Shown here: positions 9,185-17,689 of the stretch, in pieces
How the letters are laid out: each line of letters opens with the position of its first letter
How positions within the stretch are numbered: the stretch's first letter is position 1
The notes under the pieces: generated by a model
Seen by the model: only the letters and a program-made list of their open reading frames with translations
What the model was told of the DNA's origin: nothing
The model's database searches: none
Position numbers and translations under genes: made by a program
Origin: an uncultured Paracoccaceae bacterium
Lineage (GTDB): Bacteria > Pseudomonadota > Alphaproteobacteria > Rhodobacterales > Rhodobacteraceae
Length of the DNA: 42,514 nt
NCBI GenBank assembly: GCA_937138255.1
Contig: CAKZOU010000026.1
Span: 1 to 42,514 of the forward strand
Reading direction: 5' to 3'

Positions 9185-10078
9185 ATGTCCAAACGGATCA
9201 CCAAAGCGATTTTTCCCGTCGCAGGGCTTGGAACACGCTTTTTACCGGCGACAAAGTCGATCCCGAAGGAGATCATGACGCTCGTCGACCGGCCGTTGAT
9301 CCAGTATGCGATCGACGAGGCCCGTGCCGCGGGCATTCGGGATTTCATCTTTGTCACCGCCCGTGGAAAATCCGCTCTCGAAGACTACTTCGATACCGCG
9401 CCCGAGCTTGAGGCTTCGCTTCGTCGCGCGGGCAAGGAAGAACTGCTCGAAATCCTGAAGTCGACCAACATGGACAGCGGCGCAATCGCCTATATCCGCC
9501 AGCACAAGCCTTTGGGCCTTGGCCATGCGGTCTGGTGCGCCCGGCGTCTGATCGGCAACGATCCCTTCGCTGTCATCTTGCCGGACGACGTGATTGCCGC
9601 CGAAAAACCCTGCCTTCAGCAGATGGTCGAAGCCTATGCCGAAACCGGCGGCTCTATGGTCGCGGCCATGGAGGTTCCGAAAGAACAGACATCGGCCTAC
9701 GGTATTCTCGATGTTAAGGAAGACATGGGGTCGCTCGTGAAAGTCTCTGGCATGGTCGAAAAGCCGGCACAAGGAACGGCACCGTCGAGCCTTGCGGTGA
9801 TCGGCCGCTATATCCTTTCTCCGAAAATCATGCAGAACCTTGGCAAGATCAATCGCGGCGCAGCCGGCGAGCTTCAGCTGACCGATGCCATTGCAGCCGA
9901 GATGGAACAGGGGCGCGATGTCTTTGGCTACCGCTTCCGCGGCCAACGGTTTGACTGTGGTTCGAAGGCCGGTTTCCTTCAGGCGACCGTAGCCTTCGGC
10001 TTGGCCCGCCCAGAGCTGCGCGAGGAGTTCTCGCAGTATCTGACCGAGCTGGTTTCGATGCGCAACGCGGCCCAGTAG
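9185..10078 (+). CDS. galU: UTP--glucose-1-phosphate uridylyltransferase
   Basis: Makes UDP-glucose from UTP and glucose-1-phosphate. The 297-aa protein has the nucleotide-binding motif VAGLGTRFLPATKSIPKE near the N-terminus, then DRPLIQYAIDEA, LGHAVWCA, AVILPDDV, and GYRFRGQRFDCGSKAGFLQA near the C-terminus, all characteristic of GalU. GAAGGG precedes the ATG. A 94-bp gap to the preceding glycosyltransferase leaves room for its own promoter. It supplies precursor to GalE directly downstream and to the glycosyltransferases around it. Confidence 0.96.
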   Translation: MSKRITKAIFPVAGLGTRFLPATKSIPKEIMTLVDRPLIQYAIDEARAAGIRDFIFVTARGKSALEDYFDTAPELEASLRRAGKEELLEILKSTNMDSGAIAYIRQHKPLGLGHAVWCARRLIGNDPFAVILPDDVIAAEKPCLQQMVEAYAETGGSMVAAMEVPKEQTSAYGILDVKEDMGSLVKVSGMVEKPAQGTAPSSLAVIGRYILSPKIMQNLGKINRGAAGELQLTDAIAAEMEQGRDVFGYRFRGQRFDCGSKAGFLQATVAFGLARPELREEFSQYLTELVSMRNAAQ

Positions 10079-10101
10079 GGTTGCCCCAGACAGGCACTAA
10101 T

Positions 10102-11085
10102 TTGAAAACGATACTGGTCACAGGTGGCGCGGGCTATATCGGCTCTCATGCCTGCAAGGCGCTGCGGGCCGCGGGCTATACGCCCATAGCCTACGACAGC
10201 CTTGCAACCGGATGGCAGGATTCTGTTCGGTTCGGGCCTTTTGAGAAGGGTGATCTTTTGGATCGTGCCCGTCTCGACGAGGTCTTCCGAAAATATCGCC
10301 CCGCGGCGGTCATGCACTTTGCCGCGCTTAGCCTTGTGGGCGAAAGCATGGAGAACCCCGGCCTGTATTGGCGGAATAATGTCCTTGGCTCGCTCAACCT
10401 TGTCGAAGCGGCTGTAGCGGCGGGTTGTCTCGATTTCGTGTTCTCGTCCACCTGTGCGACCTATGGTGATCAGGACGGGGTGGTTCTTGACGAAAATTCC
10501 GTTCAGCAGCCGATCAATGCCTATGGCGCGTCGAAGCGGGCGGTCGAGGATATTCTTGCAAACTTTGGAGCGAGCCACGGTCTTCGGTCGGTGATCTTCC
10601 GGTATTTCAATGTTGCCGGATCTGATCCTGATGGAGAGATTGGCGAATGCCACCGCCCCGAAACCCATCTGGTGCCGGTGCTGCTCGAGGTCATTTCCGG
10701 CCAGCGCGAGGCGCTTTCTCTATTTGGCACGGATTACCCCACGCCCGATGGCACCTGCATCCGCGATTATGTTCATGTATCCGATCTGGTCGACGCGCAT
10801 CTGCTTGGCGTGAAATGGCTTGAAACGGGCAAAGGCAGCCGCGTGTTCAATCTGGGAACGGGCACGGGCTTTTCCGTACGCGAGGTCATCGCCAAATCGG
10901 GCGCCGTTACGAACCTTCCGGTGCCAGTGGTCGAGAAGCCGCGCCGGCCGGGTGACGCGGCGATGCTTGTCTCGGGGAGCGCACGCGCGATCGAAGAGCT
11001 TGGATGGTCGCCGAAGAGATCTGATCTGGCTACGATGATTTCCGACGCATGGCGGTGGCATCAGGGTGGGCACTACGAAAAATAG
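10102..11085 (+). CDS. galE: UDP-glucose 4-epimerase
   Basis: Interconverts UDP-glucose and UDP-galactose. The NAD-binding GGAGYIGSH motif sits at the very N-terminus, the catalytic YGASK is at about residue 140, with an upstream SSTCATYG serine/threonine segment and the FRYFNVAG signature. A TTG at 10102 gives MKTILVTGGAGYIGSH, 327 aa, the normal GalE start; CAGG lies seven bases upstream. An in-frame TTG at 10081 would add seven residues and has GGG too close to it. The gene follows galU after at most 23 bp and its 3' end overlaps the next glycosyltransferase by 20 bp, so galU, galE and that gene are probably co-transcribed. Confidence 0.95.
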   Translation: MKTILVTGGAGYIGSHACKALRAAGYTPIAYDSLATGWQDSVRFGPFEKGDLLDRARLDEVFRKYRPAAVMHFAALSLVGESMENPGLYWRNNVLGSLNLVEAAVAAGCLDFVFSSTCATYGDQDGVVLDENSVQQPINAYGASKRAVEDILANFGASHGLRSVIFRYFNVAGSDPDGEIGECHRPETHLVPVLLEVISGQREALSLFGTDYPTPDGTCIRDYVHVSDLVDAHLLGVKWLETGKGSRVFNLGTGTGFSVREVIAKSGAVTNLPVPVVEKPRRPGDAAMLVSGSARAIEELGWSPKRSDLATMISDAWRWHQGGHYEK

Positions 11086-12223
11086 CTCCAAAGTCCGGCT
11101 TCTCGATCTGTCGCGCACAGTGGCGCGGGCGGGTCGGGTGCCATCGGGTATTGATCGTGTCGAGCTGGCCTATCTGCGAGAGCTTTTGTCGATTGGTTTG
11201 CCGTTCTACGGTTTGATACGGACGCGGCTTGGCTATCTTCTGCTCGATACACGGGGCGCAGCAGTGCTTTTTGCGGCCGTCGATAGCGGGGCTTCGCAGG
11301 AAGAATGCATTTCTTGTGCGCGTGCGGTCGCAGTTGCGCGATCCCCTCGCGCCCTTCTTGGCCGGCTGCTCCGGCGGCGGTTTGGCTCCGGTCTGGCCTA
11401 TGTCAACGTCGGCCACAGCAATCTGACGCGGAGAGTTCTTCGTGCGGTGAAGTCCACCAATGGTGGCACCGCGACCATCCTATTGCATGACATGATCCCG
11501 CTCGATTTCCCCCATCTGCAAAGAAAGGGGCGGGCCAGGGAATTTGCCAGGCGTATGCGTCGTGTATCGCGCCATGCGGATCAGGTCGTCTGCATCTCCT
11601 TGGCGGCTCAAGAGCGGGTCGCGCATCATCTGGCGAGGTTTGGCCGTGTCCCGCCGATTTTGACCGCTCCGATCGGCGCCGAGGTTGTGCTGCCTGATGG
11701 TGCAGCGCTTCCGCCCGACCTGAACCTCAGCCGCCCCTACTTCGTTGCGGTAGGAACCATCGAGCCGCGCAAGAACATCGGCTTTCTGCTCGATCTCTGG
11801 GGCGAGATGGATAGCAAGGCGCCTGGGCTCTTCATTTGTGGTAGCCGCGGTTGGGGCTGTGAGGATGTCTTTGGGCGGCTGGATGCCGGCGTTGCAAACG
11901 TGACCGAGCTAGCCGGCCTATCGGATCCGGCACTTTCGGCTTTGCTTTCGGGCGCCAGCGCACTTCTCTTTCCGTCGCTCGCCGAGGGTTTCGGCCTACC
12001 ACCTGTCGAGGCTGCGGCCCTTGGTGTGCCGGTCATTGCCAATGACCTTCCCTCCCTGCGCGAGATCTTGGGTAACAGGGCGGTTTACCTTGATGTTTCC
12101 AATCCCTATTCTTGGATTGAAGCAATAAAGGCACATGAACAATCGCCACCGGAACGTGACTCACAGGCATTTGAGCCTCCAGCGTGGGAGGCGCATTTCA
12201 AGATGGTCTTTACTGTGACATGA
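11066..12223 (+). CDS. GT-B glycosyltransferase (family 4-like)
   Basis: A 385-aa retaining-type glycosyltransferase of the GT-B fold. The C-terminal donor domain has PYFVAVGTIEPRKNIGFLLDLW (about residues 228-250), LFICGSRGWG, and the nucleotide-sugar motif LLFPSLAEGFGLPPVEAAALGVPVIANDLPSLREI, which matches mannosyl- and glucosyltransferases of family 4. The N-terminal half has an acceptor-domain core (LLHDMIPLDFPHL) seen in capsule and O-antigen enzymes. It starts at GTG 11066 inside the 3' end of galE; no in-frame ATG serves. The C-terminal tail is short. Confidence 0.87.
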   Translation: MGTTKNSSKVRLLDLSRTVARAGRVPSGIDRVELAYLRELLSIGLPFYGLIRTRLGYLLLDTRGAAVLFAAVDSGASQEECISCARAVAVARSPRALLGRLLRRRFGSGLAYVNVGHSNLTRRVLRAVKSTNGGTATILLHDMIPLDFPHLQRKGRAREFARRMRRVSRHADQVVCISLAAQERVAHHLARFGRVPPILTAPIGAEVVLPDGAALPPDLNLSRPYFVAVGTIEPRKNIGFLLDLWGEMDSKAPGLFICGSRGWGCEDVFGRLDAGVANVTELAGLSDPALSALLSGASALLFPSLAEGFGLPPVEAAALGVPVIANDLPSLREILGNRAVYLDVSNPYSWIEAIKAHEQSPPERDSQAFEPPAWEAHFKMVFTVT

Positions 12224-12270
12224 TACCGGCGAACACATTGGCTAAGCCGCAATAACGAGCAGGAACAAGT

Positions 12271-13281
12271 TTGGGCTTCTGGCAGTCATATCGACTGAGG
12301 CTGCAGCGCAAGAGGTGGCGAATTCGGTCACTTCGCAAGCGCAGGGAGCTTTCTCTTTACGTTGATCGCACCGAGCAGATCGAGCCAGACGACATCCTTC
12401 TGTTTTCGACGATCCGCAACGAAGATATCCGCCTTCCCTATTTCCTGAAATACTACCGCGATCTTGGGGTCCGGCATTTTCTGCTGGTCGACAATGATAG
12501 CGACGATGGCGGCGCCGAGTACCTTGCCCGCCAGCCGGATGTCTCGCTCTGGCGGACGAGAGCGAGCTATAAGCGAGCTCGGTTCGGGATGGATTGGATC
12601 ACCTGGCTCCAGAGGAAATACGCTCACGGGCACTGGACGCTGGTCGTCGATCCGGACGAGTTTCTCGTCTACCCCTTCTGCGATACCCGCCCCCTCAAGG
12701 CACTCACCGACTGGCTCGACGCCTCATCGATCCGCTCGTTCGGGACGATGCTGATCGATATGTATCCCAAGGGGCCGATAGAAAGCGCAGAGTATGAGCG
12801 GGGCCAGGATCCGTTCGAGGTTGCGCCGTGGTTTGACTCCGGGAACTACACGATCTCGAGAAACTTCATGTTCGGGAATCTTTGGATACAGGGCGGTCCA
12901 CGGGCGCGGGTATTCTTCCGCGACGAGCCGGAACGCGCGCCGGCCCTAAACAAGATCCCGCTGGTCAAGTGGGATCGCCGGTACACCTATGTGCGTTCAA
13001 CGCATATGCTTCTGCCGCGCGGCCTCAACCTCGTTTATGACGAATGGGGCGGCGAGAAAATGAGCGGGGCGCTCTTGCACGCCAAGTTTCTCCAAAGCCT
13101 AACCGAAAAGGCGAGGGAGGAGCTGGAGCGAAAGCAGCATTTTGCGAACAGCAAGGAATACAAGGCCTATGTCGAAGGCTTTGAACGGCGTGAAGAGATT
13201 TGGTGCAAGTGGTCAGAGAAGTACATCAACTGGCGCCAGCTTGAGATTCTCGGCCTCATGTCGAAAGGCAATTGGGCATGA
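12271..13281 (+). CDS. Glycosyltransferase family 2-like protein
   Basis: A 336-aa protein of the GT2-like group resembling Pfam Glyco_tranf_2_4. After a very basic first 25 residues comes DILLFSTIRNEDIRLPYFLKYYRDLGV, then LLVDNDSDDGG, and WTLVVDPDEFLVYP with a DPDE motif at the expected metal and nucleotide site. The C-terminal section contains a histidine-containing YVRSTHMLLPRGLN stretch. Start is TTG 12271, with AGGAAC about six bases upstream. The stop overlaps the next gene's ATG (ATGA), implying translational coupling. Its sugar specificity is unknown. Confidence 0.82.
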   Translation: MGFWQSYRLRLQRKRWRIRSLRKRRELSLYVDRTEQIEPDDILLFSTIRNEDIRLPYFLKYYRDLGVRHFLLVDNDSDDGGAEYLARQPDVSLWRTRASYKRARFGMDWITWLQRKYAHGHWTLVVDPDEFLVYPFCDTRPLKALTDWLDASSIRSFGTMLIDMYPKGPIESAEYERGQDPFEVAPWFDSGNYTISRNFMFGNLWIQGGPRARVFFRDEPERAPALNKIPLVKWDRRYTYVRSTHMLLPRGLNLVYDEWGGEKMSGALLHAKFLQSLTEKAREELERKQHFANSKEYKAYVEGFERREEIWCKWSEKYINWRQLEILGLMSKGNWA

Positions 13282-14975
13282 CCGTCGGGATCGTCATGCT
13301 TGTTCATACCTCGCTCGAACGTGCCGAGCAGGTAATCCGTCACTGGGTCGCCGGACGGTGCCCGGTCGTTGTTCACGTCGACAAGAATGTTGACGACGAG
13401 AGGCATGATGCATTCGTTTCGCGGTTCGATGGCCTTTCGAACGTTCGGTTTTCCAAGCGGCATCGCTGTGAGTGGGGGACTTGGGGGCTTGTTGCCGCGT
13501 CTCAGGATGCCTCGCAGCTGATGCTGGAGACCTTCCCCGAGGTTCGCCATGTCTATCTAGCGTCTGGCTCTTGTCTTCCCCTGAGGCCCGTGAACGAGCT
13601 TGTGAGTTATCTCGCCAAGCGCCCGCGCACCGATTTCATCGAAAGCGCGACGACGGCCGACGTGCCTTGGACGATCGGTGGCCTTGATGAGGAAAGGTTT
13701 ACCCTGAGGTTCCCCTTTTCCTGGAAGCGGCAGAGATACTTCTTTGACAAATATGTGGCCCTTCAGCGCCGGCTCGGCGTTCGGCGCAAGATTCCCGCCG
13801 GGCTTGTACCGCATATGGGATCTCAGTGGTGGTGTCTTACGCGGCAGACGCTTTCTGCGATCCTCCAGGATCCGGAGCGCGAGACATATGACCGCTATTT
13901 CAGCAAGGTCTGGATCCCGGACGAGAGCTATTATCAAACACTCACCCGCCTTTATTCGACGCATATCGAAAGCCGGTCGCTGACGCTTTCAAAGTTTGAT
14001 TTTCAGGGCAAACCACACATCTTTTACGATGACCACTTGCAGCTTCTGCGGCGATCCGATTGCTTTGTTGCCCGCAAGATCTGGCCACGAGCCGATAAGC
14101 TCTATGAGACTTTTCTGGGCGACAACGCCGCCGCAATGAAAGCGTCAGAGCCAAACCCCGGCAAGATTGACAGGATCTTTTCCCGAGCCGTCGACCGGCG
14201 AATTCGCGGACGTTCGGGCCTTGTTATGCAGGGGCGGTTTCCCAACAGGGGCTGGGAAAATGGTTTAACAGCTGCACCCTATTCCGTGTTCGAAGGCTTT
14301 TCGGAGCTGTTCGAAAATTTCGAGCCTTGGCTCGCCCGTGCGACAGGGACCAGGGTTCACGGCCATCTTTATGCGCCTGACCGGGCCGAGCTTGATGGAC
14401 GCCAGACCACTTTCGCCGGTGCCTTGTCTGACAGCAGCGCCCTGCGCGATTATGACCCCAAAGCCTTTCTGACGAGCCTTATCTGGAATACGCGCGGCGA
14501 GCGGCAGTGTTTCCAGTTTGGCCCGGCTGATAATCAAGCGGTTGGATTCGATATCGCCTATGATCCCAATGCTCAGATATCTGTCATAACCGGCGCTTGG
14601 GCGATCCCACTTTTTCAGTCGAACCGCAATTTCGCAGACCTACGCCTTGAGGCCGCCCGCCTGCAGAAGATTGAAAGCGATCATCTCGATGATCTTCGGT
14701 CGATACACGCCAAGGCAAAGATCCGCATTTGGTCGCTTGCAGAGTTCATCGAGTCTCCGATGGAGGCATTGCAAACCGTGATCGACGAGATTTCGGTCGC
14801 TGGTGGCCGGCGACTTTCCGAGGCGCCTCGCATCATCGATCTGAGCGGGTTTGGACGGTTCCTGCAAAACCTCAAGAACCAGGGGATGCATCCCTATCTT
14901 ATGGGTGATTTCCCGGTCGATCCCGCCCCACAGAACGCGCGCCCGAAAGCGCGCCGGCCCTATCTGGTGCGCTAG
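13278..14975 (+). CDS. GT14 (Branch) N-acetylglucosaminyltransferase-like protein with extra C-terminal domain
   Basis: A 565-aa protein whose first 290 residues match the Branch/GT14 family of beta-1,6-GlcNAc (or xylosyl) transferases: GIVMLVHTSLERAEQVIRHW, VVHVDKN, VYLASGSCLPLRPV, GSQWWCLTRQTL and WIPDESYYQTL are diagnostic. Residues from about 300 to 565 form a further domain (from GRFPNRGWENGL onward) that seems confined to Rhodobacterales homologues; I believe Pfam names it DUF5927/5928, but that is from memory. The ATG at 13278 is preceded by AAAGG and overlaps the upstream stop. It probably adds branch residues to the polymer made by this locus. Confidence 0.85.
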   Translation: MTVGIVMLVHTSLERAEQVIRHWVAGRCPVVVHVDKNVDDERHDAFVSRFDGLSNVRFSKRHRCEWGTWGLVAASQDASQLMLETFPEVRHVYLASGSCLPLRPVNELVSYLAKRPRTDFIESATTADVPWTIGGLDEERFTLRFPFSWKRQRYFFDKYVALQRRLGVRRKIPAGLVPHMGSQWWCLTRQTLSAILQDPERETYDRYFSKVWIPDESYYQTLTRLYSTHIESRSLTLSKFDFQGKPHIFYDDHLQLLRRSDCFVARKIWPRADKLYETFLGDNAAAMKASEPNPGKIDRIFSRAVDRRIRGRSGLVMQGRFPNRGWENGLTAAPYSVFEGFSELFENFEPWLARATGTRVHGHLYAPDRAELDGRQTTFAGALSDSSALRDYDPKAFLTSLIWNTRGERQCFQFGPADNQAVGFDIAYDPNAQISVITGAWAIPLFQSNRNFADLRLEAARLQKIESDHLDDLRSIHAKAKIRIWSLAEFIESPMEALQTVIDEISVAGGRRLSEAPRIIDLSGFGRFLQNLKNQGMHPYLMGDFPVDPAPQNARPKARRPYLVR

Positions 14976-14978
14976 GAT

Positions 14979-16406
14979 ATGGCGGGCTTCGATTATTTCG
15001 TCATTTTCGCCGAGATGCGGACCGGCTCGAATTTCCTTGAAGCCAACCTCAATGCGTTTTCCGGGCTTCGCTGTCATGGGGAGGCGTTCAATCCGCATTT
15101 CGTCGGCTATCCCAATGCGACCGAGATTCTCGGGTTTGATCTTGGGCTACGCGAGGCGGATCCTCACCAATTTCTCGGCGCGATCAAGTCCGAGGATAGT
15201 GTTCTTGGTGGCTTTCGCTATTTCCGCGATCACGATCCGCGCGTGCTTGACGCGATCCTAGACAATCCCCGCTGTGCCAAGGTCATCCTCACCCGCAATC
15301 CTGCGGAAAGCTATGTGAGCTGGAAGATTGCCAGAGAGACCGGTCAATGGAAGCTGACCAAAGCGAAACACGCGAAATCAGAGCGGATTTCCTTCAAAGC
15401 CGCCGAGTTTGAGACGTTCCTTGCTGAGCTGCAGGATTTTCAGGTTCTTCTTCTCAACCGTTTGCAGCGCAGTGGTCAGACGGCCTTCTATATCGACTAC
15501 GAGGACTTGCAGGACGCCGAGGTTATCAACGGACTTGCAGCCTGGCTCGGGGCAGAAGAGCGGATCGAGGGGCTCGACAGAGAGCTCAAAAAGCAGAACC
15601 CGGAGCCGCTAGAACACAAGGTATCCAACTTCGAAGACATGGATAAGGCGCTCGCAGCGCTTGACCGCTTCAACCTCTCGCGCACCCCGAATTTCGAGCC
15701 GCGGCGCGGGCCCGCCATTCCGAGCTATGTCGCGTCAAAAGGGGCGCCGCTGCTTTATCTGCCGCTCAAAGGGACGAAGGATGAGGATGTCCGAGGTTGG
15801 CTTGCGAGCCTTGGAGGCGGAGCAGGTCTTGAAGAGGGTCTGACCCAAAAGACGCTGCGCCAGTGGCTGCGAAAGACCCCAGTGCATCGAAGCTTTACAG
15901 TTCTCGGCCATCCGGTTGCGCGCGCGCATTCGGCGTTTTGCTCCTATATCCTCGCGGTCGGGCCGGGCACCTTTGGCGAAATCCGCGAATCTCTTCGCAA
16001 ACATTTCGCTGTGCCGCTGCCAAAAGGCGCACCGGACGATACCTACGATGCCGCTGCGCATCGTGCTGCCTTTCTGGCCTTTCTCAAATTTCTGAAGGCC
16101 AATCTCGGCGGGCAGACAGGCATTCGTGTCGACCCGTCCTGGGCGACCCAATCAGCGCTTATTCAGGGATTTGCCGGGTTTGGCTCGCCGGATGTGATCC
16201 TGCGGCGGGGGCGTGTGGCCGATGGGATAGGTTTCCTTGCCGGTGAAATTGGCTTGGATCTGGAGCCGTTCAGCGAGGTGGCCAGCCCTGAAGAGGCTCG
16301 CCTTCGGTCCATCTATGATGACGAAATCGAAGCCGCAGCGCGTGCAGCCTATCATCGCGACTATGTCGGATTTGGGTTTGGGGATTGGGACGGTCAGGCG
16401 GCCTGA
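14979..16406 (+). CDS. NodH/Stf0-type sulfotransferase with a second sulfotransferase-like half
   Basis: A 475-aa protein, about twice the usual single-domain length. The N-terminal half has a PAPS 5'-phosphosulfate loop, AEMRTGSNFLEANL (residues 10-23), and KVILTRNPAESYVSWKIA (about 100-117) as the 3'-phosphate-binding segment, as in NodH/Stf0 sulfotransferases. The C-terminal half (from about 240) again looks sulfotransferase-like, closer to family 2: LLYLPLKGTKDEDVRGWL at the P-loop position, FTVLGHPVARAHSAFCSYI at the RxPxxRxxSxY position, and a final YDDEIEAAARAAYHRDYVGFGF. Its P-loop and arginine are degenerate. It probably sulfates the polysaccharide made by this cluster. It ends overlapping ptsN by 13 bp, convergently. 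Confidence 0.85.
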   Translation: MAGFDYFVIFAEMRTGSNFLEANLNAFSGLRCHGEAFNPHFVGYPNATEILGFDLGLREADPHQFLGAIKSEDSVLGGFRYFRDHDPRVLDAILDNPRCAKVILTRNPAESYVSWKIARETGQWKLTKAKHAKSERISFKAAEFETFLAELQDFQVLLLNRLQRSGQTAFYIDYEDLQDAEVINGLAAWLGAEERIEGLDRELKKQNPEPLEHKVSNFEDMDKALAALDRFNLSRTPNFEPRRGPAIPSYVASKGAPLLYLPLKGTKDEDVRGWLASLGGGAGLEEGLTQKTLRQWLRKTPVHRSFTVLGHPVARAHSAFCSYILAVGPGTFGEIRESLRKHFAVPLPKGAPDDTYDAAAHRAAFLAFLKFLKANLGGQTGIRVDPSWATQSALIQGFAGFGSPDVILRRGRVADGIGFLAGEIGLDLEPFSEVASPEEARLRSIYDDEIEAAARAAYHRDYVGFGFGDWDGQAA

Positions 16407-16858
16407 GTCGTCGGCGCCTCTGTCAGGATGGCATGGAGCGTCGCGGCATCATGGTTGGCGCGGAGCTTGGCACAGATTGCCGGATCACGAAGCGTTCTGG
16501 AGACAAGAGCCAGCGCCTTGAGATGATCGACACCCGCCGTTTCGGGCGCAAATAGTGCAAAGACAAGATCGACGGGCTGGCGATCAACGGCGTCAAAGTC
16601 CATCGGCTTTTCCAGTTTAAGGAAGATGCCACAGATCTTTTCGACGCCTTGCAGGCGCGCATGGGGCAGCGCGACGCCCTGCCCCACTCCGGTTGGTCCC
16701 AGGTTTTCGCGTTCGATCAGCGCGTCGATGACGGTCTGTTCGCTCAGGCCATAGTTTGCCTCGGCGATTTCTCCAAGATCATGGAAAAGCCGTTTCTTGC
16801 TGGTGGAGGACGCAATGACCTTTACCCCAGCGGGCTTCAGAATGTCTGAGAGCTGCAT
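16394..16858 (-). CDS. ptsN: PTS IIA-like nitrogen regulatory protein PtsN
   Basis: A 154-aa EIIA-Ntr protein of the nitrogen phosphotransferase system. The phosphorylatable histidine is in GVALPHARL at about residue 66, within the EIIA (fructose/mannitol type 2) domain; DLVFALFAPE and the C-terminal helices are also typical. It receives phosphate from PtsP/NPr and regulates partner proteins such as potassium transport and stress factors. It follows hpf by 37 bp on the same strand, the standard pairing in Proteobacteria. Its 3' end overlaps the sulfotransferase on the other strand. Confidence 0.95.
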   Translation of the reverse strand: MQLSDILKPAGVKVIASSTSKKRLFHDLGEIAEANYGLSEQTVIDALIERENLGPTGVGQGVALPHARLQGVEKICGIFLKLEKPMDFDAVDRQPVDLVFALFAPETAGVDHLKALALVSRTLRDPAICAKLRANHDAATLHAILTEAPTTQAA

Positions 16859-16895
16859 TGATCCTGCCTTCTGGCGCCCTGCCTTTGGGTCGCCC

Positions 16896-17465
16896 CTACC
16901 GTGGGTCTACCCAGCCGATATTTCCGTCGTCCCGGCGGTAGACAACATTAATGCCGCCGTGTTTCTCGTTGCGGAAGACCTGCACCGCACCGTGAGCCAA
17001 TTCCATCTGCATCACGGCCTCGCCGACTGATAGCGAGGGGATCTTGGTTTCGGTCTCGGCGATGATCATGGCGCCTACTTCGTCAACGCTGGCATCATCG
17101 TCCGACTCTTCCGTCGGGGCGAGGATATAGGCGGAACCGAGCGAAAGTTCAACCGGTTCGACGCGGTCCTTGTGGTGGTCTTTCAGCCTGCGCTTGTAGC
17201 GACGCAGCTGCTTGGCCATCTTCTCGTTGCATCCATCAAATGCGGCGTAAATATCATTGGCATGATCCCGAGCCTGACAGGTCAGGCCGGTCGAAAGGTG
17301 GACGATACATTCACAGACAAATTCGTGTCCTGACTTGGAAAAGATCACGCTCGCGTCGGTCGGACGCCCCGCATATTTTTCGACGGTCTCTCCAAGTTCG
17401 GTTTTGACATGGGTCTGCAGTGCCTCACCAATATCAATCTGCTTTCCGCTGATCTGATACCGCAT
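16896..17465 (-). CDS. hpf: Ribosome hibernation promoting factor (long form)
   Basis: A 189-aa long-form HPF. The N-terminal domain (MRYQISGKQIDIGEALQTHV..., residues 1-100) is the YfiA/RaiA ribosome-binding fold. The C-terminal domain (about 130-189, IPSLSVGEAVMQMELAHGAVQVFRNEKHGGINVVYRRDDGNIGWVDPR in outline) is the dimerisation module that makes 100S ribosomes. The ATG at 17465 has AGGAGA about five bases upstream; the open frame extends to 17663, but the extra residues are not conserved. It lies between lptB and ptsN with no rpoN in the gap. Confidence 0.95.
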   Translation of the reverse strand: MRYQISGKQIDIGEALQTHVKTELGETVEKYAGRPTDASVIFSKSGHEFVCECIVHLSTGLTCQARDHANDIYAAFDGCNEKMAKQLRRYKRRLKDHHKDRVEPVELSLGSAYILAPTEESDDDASVDEVGAMIIAETETKIPSLSVGEAVMQMELAHGAVQVFRNEKHGGINVVYRRDDGNIGWVDPR

Positions 17466-17689
17466 CGTCTCTCCTTTTCTTAACAAATGTGCAAACACAC
17501 CGCACGACCGCCAGCCTATGCGCGGAACGAGGTTGTGCTTGCGGGATTTGATGATTTTCCGGCTTGGCCCCGTCCGTCTGGCGGAAACGCCAGCGCGGAA
17601 ACGCGAGGGTGGATCGGGTCTTTCATCACCCCTATTTGGCGTCAGATGGCGGCGGTTTGTCAATGAGTCGCTGGAGCAGCCAGTGGAAA
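17466..17689. other. Gap between lptB and hpf with tandem small hairpins
   Basis: This 224-bp stretch carries no gene I can support. It has two adjacent small hairpins: CTGGCG (17578-17583) and CGCCAG (17588-17593) around GAAA, then CGCG/CGCG around GAAA (17594-17605). On the coding (minus) strand the loops read TTTC. They lie downstream of lptB and upstream of hpf, so they may end the lpt transcript or shape the hpf leader. Confidence 0.4.
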
